From: Candidatus Gastranaerophilales bacterium
Lineage (GTDB): Bacteria; Cyanobacteriota; Vampirovibrionia; Gastranaerophilales; Gastranaerophilaceae
Direction of reading: 5' to 3'
DNA length: 32,793 nt
Assembly (NCBI GenBank): GCA_944325075.1
Contig: CALUYU010000027.1
Location: forward strand, 1-32,793
Part shown: positions 31,359 through 32,793 of the stretch, piece after piece
Layout: each line of letters starts with the position of its first letter
Position numbering within the stretch: the stretch's first letter is position 1
Program-made: the position numbers and the translations under genes
The notes under the pieces: model-generated
The model's database searches: none
Seen by the model: the letters and a program-made list of their open reading frames with translations, nothing else
Told to the model about the DNA's origin: nothing

Positions 31359-32378
31359 CTAAAATAAATCCATTTCAATAACTTTTTTGCAAAGTCTAAC
31401 AGTATTTAAGGCCGCGCCAATTCTAAGGTTATCAGCAACACACCATAGCGAAAGTCCGTTATTAAAAGCAAGATTTTTTCTTATTCTTCCGACAAACACC
31501 GGGTCAACTCCTGAGGCGTCTCTTGTCGTCGGATAATCAAAGTTTTCAGGGTCGTCAATAACTTTGAGCCCGAATGATTGTGAAAGAATTTCTCTTGCTT
31601 CATCGGGGATAATTGATTTTTCAAACTCTATATCTACAGCTTCCGAATGTCCGTTGTATACCGGAACCCTTGCTGCTGTGCACGAAATAGGCAGGTCATT
31701 TGGAAGGTGAAGAATTTTTTTTGTCTCATTAACGACCTTCATTTCTTCTTTTGTGTAACCATTTTCGGTAAATACATCTATCTGCGGAATTACATTAAAC
31801 GAAATTGGTTTTTTAAACGCCTTGTTTTCAAACTCTCTGTTTTCAATCCGCGCTTTTGTGTCATCTGTAAGCTCGTTTATTGCTGCAAGTCCTGCTCCTG
31901 ATACAGCCTGATAAGTTGAGACAATCAGTCTTTTAATCATTGCTTTTTCATGCAATGGTTTTAGAACAAGCATTAACTGAGAAGTGGAACAGTTCGGATT
32001 TGCAATAATTCCTTTATGCTTTTTCAAATCTTCATCGTTTACACCGGCTATGACAAGCGGCACATCTTCTTCCATTCTGAAAGCGCTGGAATTATCAATT
32101 AAAACACCGCCTCTTTTTACTATTTCCGGAGCAAACTTTTTTGATGTTGAGGCCCCTGCCGAGGCAAGGACAATGTTTATCCCGTCAAAACTTTCCGGTT
32201 TTGCTTCTTCAACTATATAGGTTTTGCCCTGAAATTCAATCTCAGATCCTGCACTTCTTGCGCTTGACAAAAATTTTATTCCGTTATACGGAACTTTTAA
32301 TTCGTCCATAATCTTCAGGATTTCTCTTCCGACAACTCCGGTTGCTCCAAGAATTGCTATATTTGGGTTTTTAGACAT
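31359..32378 (-). CDS. asd: Aspartate-semialdehyde dehydrogenase
   Basis: This NADPH-dependent cytoplasmic enzyme makes aspartate 4-semialdehyde, the branch point to lysine and diaminopimelate, threonine and methionine. At 339 aa it has normal length. It has the nucleotide-binding GATGVVGREIL (11-21), SAGASTSKKFAPEIV, the catalytic Cys in NPNCSTSQL (near 130), YQAVSGAG and the base His in RVPVYNGHSEAVDIEF. It is the first gene of its unit. The 5' leader runs through 32379-32530 with a TATAAT on the minus strand near 32540, and no recognised riboswitch is seen in it. Confidence 0.96.
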   Translation of the reverse strand: MSKNPNIAILGATGVVGREILKIMDELKVPYNGIKFLSSARSAGSEIEFQGKTYIVEEAKPESFDGINIVLASAGASTSKKFAPEIVKRGGVLIDNSSAFRMEEDVPLVIAGVNDEDLKKHKGIIANPNCSTSQLMLVLKPLHEKAMIKRLIVSTYQAVSGAGLAAINELTDDTKARIENREFENKAFKKPISFNVIPQIDVFTENGYTKEEMKVVNETKKILHLPNDLPISCTAARVPVYNGHSEAVDIEFEKSIIPDEAREILSQSFGLKVIDDPENFDYPTTRDASGVDPVFVGRIRKNLAFNNGLSLWCVADNLRIGAALNTVRLCKKVIEMDLF

Positions 32379-32594
32379 ATTTGTTGTTCTCTCTTTCGTT
32401 TTGTTATTTTTGATTTTTATATTGCCGGTTTGTTTTTTCGCTAACGGCTGTTGTCGGCTTGACTTTTAGGGTTTTTGTTAATTGAATCTTTTCACGTCGT
32501 GCGGCATTTAAAGTGATTAAACAATCCGGTTTTTATATTATATCATATACAAATTTTTCTATTCTAATTTATTAATTTCTATTAATTTTTTGTT

Positions 32595-32632
32595 CACTTT
32601 TTCTTTTTGAAGGCAGGCAAAAAGAAAAAGTG
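32595..32632. repeat. Perfect 15-bp hairpin repeat
   Basis: CACTTTTTCTTTTTG (32595-32609) and CAAAAAGAAAAAGTG (32618-32632) are exact inverse copies around an 8-nt loop. It belongs to the repeat cluster at the window end. No gene is visible in 32379-32793. Confidence 0.6.
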
Positions 32633-32695
32633 GTGCCAGAGGCACTTCATAATAACGCTGCGCTTTCTGAGACGCGTAGAAATAATATTAAAACC

Positions 32696-32724
32696 AATGT
32701 AGGTTGGGGTTTCTACCCCAACAT
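32696..32724. repeat. GTAGGTTGGG hairpin repeat, copy C
   Basis: AATGTAGGTTGGGGTTTCTA followed by CCCCAAC is identical to the left end of repeat B (21161-21187). The following ATTGAAATTAT resembles AATGAAATTAT at 42-52 in repeat A. Confidence 0.75.
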
Positions 32725-32751
32725 TGAAATTATATTTCCCCCCCTTGCAAA

Positions 32752-32786
32752 CCTACTTTTTTCTTTGGCTAAAAGAAAAAAGTAGG
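32752..32786. repeat. Perfect 15-bp hairpin at the window end
   Basis: The arms at 32752-32766 and 32772-32786 are exact inverse copies (CCTACTTTTTTCTTT and its complement) around GGCTA. The preceding CCTTGCAAA is shared with the DNA just after uvrC. Confidence 0.6.
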
Positions 32787-32793
32787 CAAAAAA

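Noticed and set aside
32379-32594. Lysine or SAM riboswitch in the asd leader
   Set aside because: The leader is long enough, but I find no matching conserved motifs or terminator/antiterminator pair.

Overview
The window is AT-rich, gene-dense chromosomal DNA with short intergenic spaces. It most likely comes from a non-photosynthetic cyanobacterial relative (Vampirovibrionia/Melainabacteria, Gastranaerophilales-like gut lineage) or a close neighbour. The grounds are: prepilin-like proteins with the near-invariant AFTLAEVLITLGIIGVVAAM signal, which I associate with that group; an outer-membrane toolkit (lpxD, lpxC, fabZ, a heptose-phosphate adenylyltransferase and a giant AsmA/TamB-like protein); rubrerythrin, which suggests anaerobic or microaerobic life; and several lineage-type proteins I cannot name. 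This placement is inference from recalled family patterns. No rRNA is present to settle it, and I see no tRNA, CRISPR, transposase or prophage.

Layout. 1-1077: composite dispersed repeats running into a prepilin-like gene. 1228-3448: murA overlapping a small protein with two RWYDxDP repeats, then a convergent small membrane protein. 3595-4621: aroQ, an orphan minus-strand terminator that may end a small RNA, and a small Asn/Ser-rich protein. 4782-6962: a PAS sensor-kinase homologue that has lost its phospho-acceptor His and most ATP-lid residues, overlapping a MalK/UgpC-type ABC ATPase. 7042-12455: an unlisted 54-aa gene, rubrerythrin and a 1482-aa AsmA-like lipid-transfer candidate. 12468-14957: lineage-type proteins, an XRE regulator and a zinc-ribbon protein with a clear promoter and operator-like palindrome. 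15119-19256: prmC, a DUF3137 protein, an ACT protein and an alanine/glycine:sodium symporter, mostly on the minus strand. 19425-22214: uvrC without its usual C-terminal helix-hairpin-helix region, then a second composite repeat feeding into a second prepilin-like gene with a doubled signal. 22217-23802: a 492-aa membrane protein with a structured leader. 24155-27509: a GT-C-like membrane glycosyltransferase and a membrane-anchored serine beta-lactamase-like hydrolase. 27635-30623: rfaE2, lpxD, lpxC and fabZ (envelope lipid A and heptose). 30727-32378: two small genes and asd. 32595-32793: a third repeat cluster.

Most of the core genes serve the envelope: murA (peptidoglycan), asd (diaminopimelate and other amino acids), lpxD/lpxC/fabZ (lipid A), rfaE2 (LPS core heptose), the AsmA-like protein (lipid movement), the GT-C enzyme and the beta-lactamase-like hydrolase. 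The most unusual content is the repeat-borne cassette (200-371 and 21234-21405). The two copies align over 172 nt without gaps at about 90% identity. Each carries a hairpin repeat, a Shine-Dalgarno-like site, a start region and the first codons of a prepilin signal. One copy has landed in front of a gene that already had such a signal, which looks like shuffling of secretion or assembly signals by dispersed repeats.
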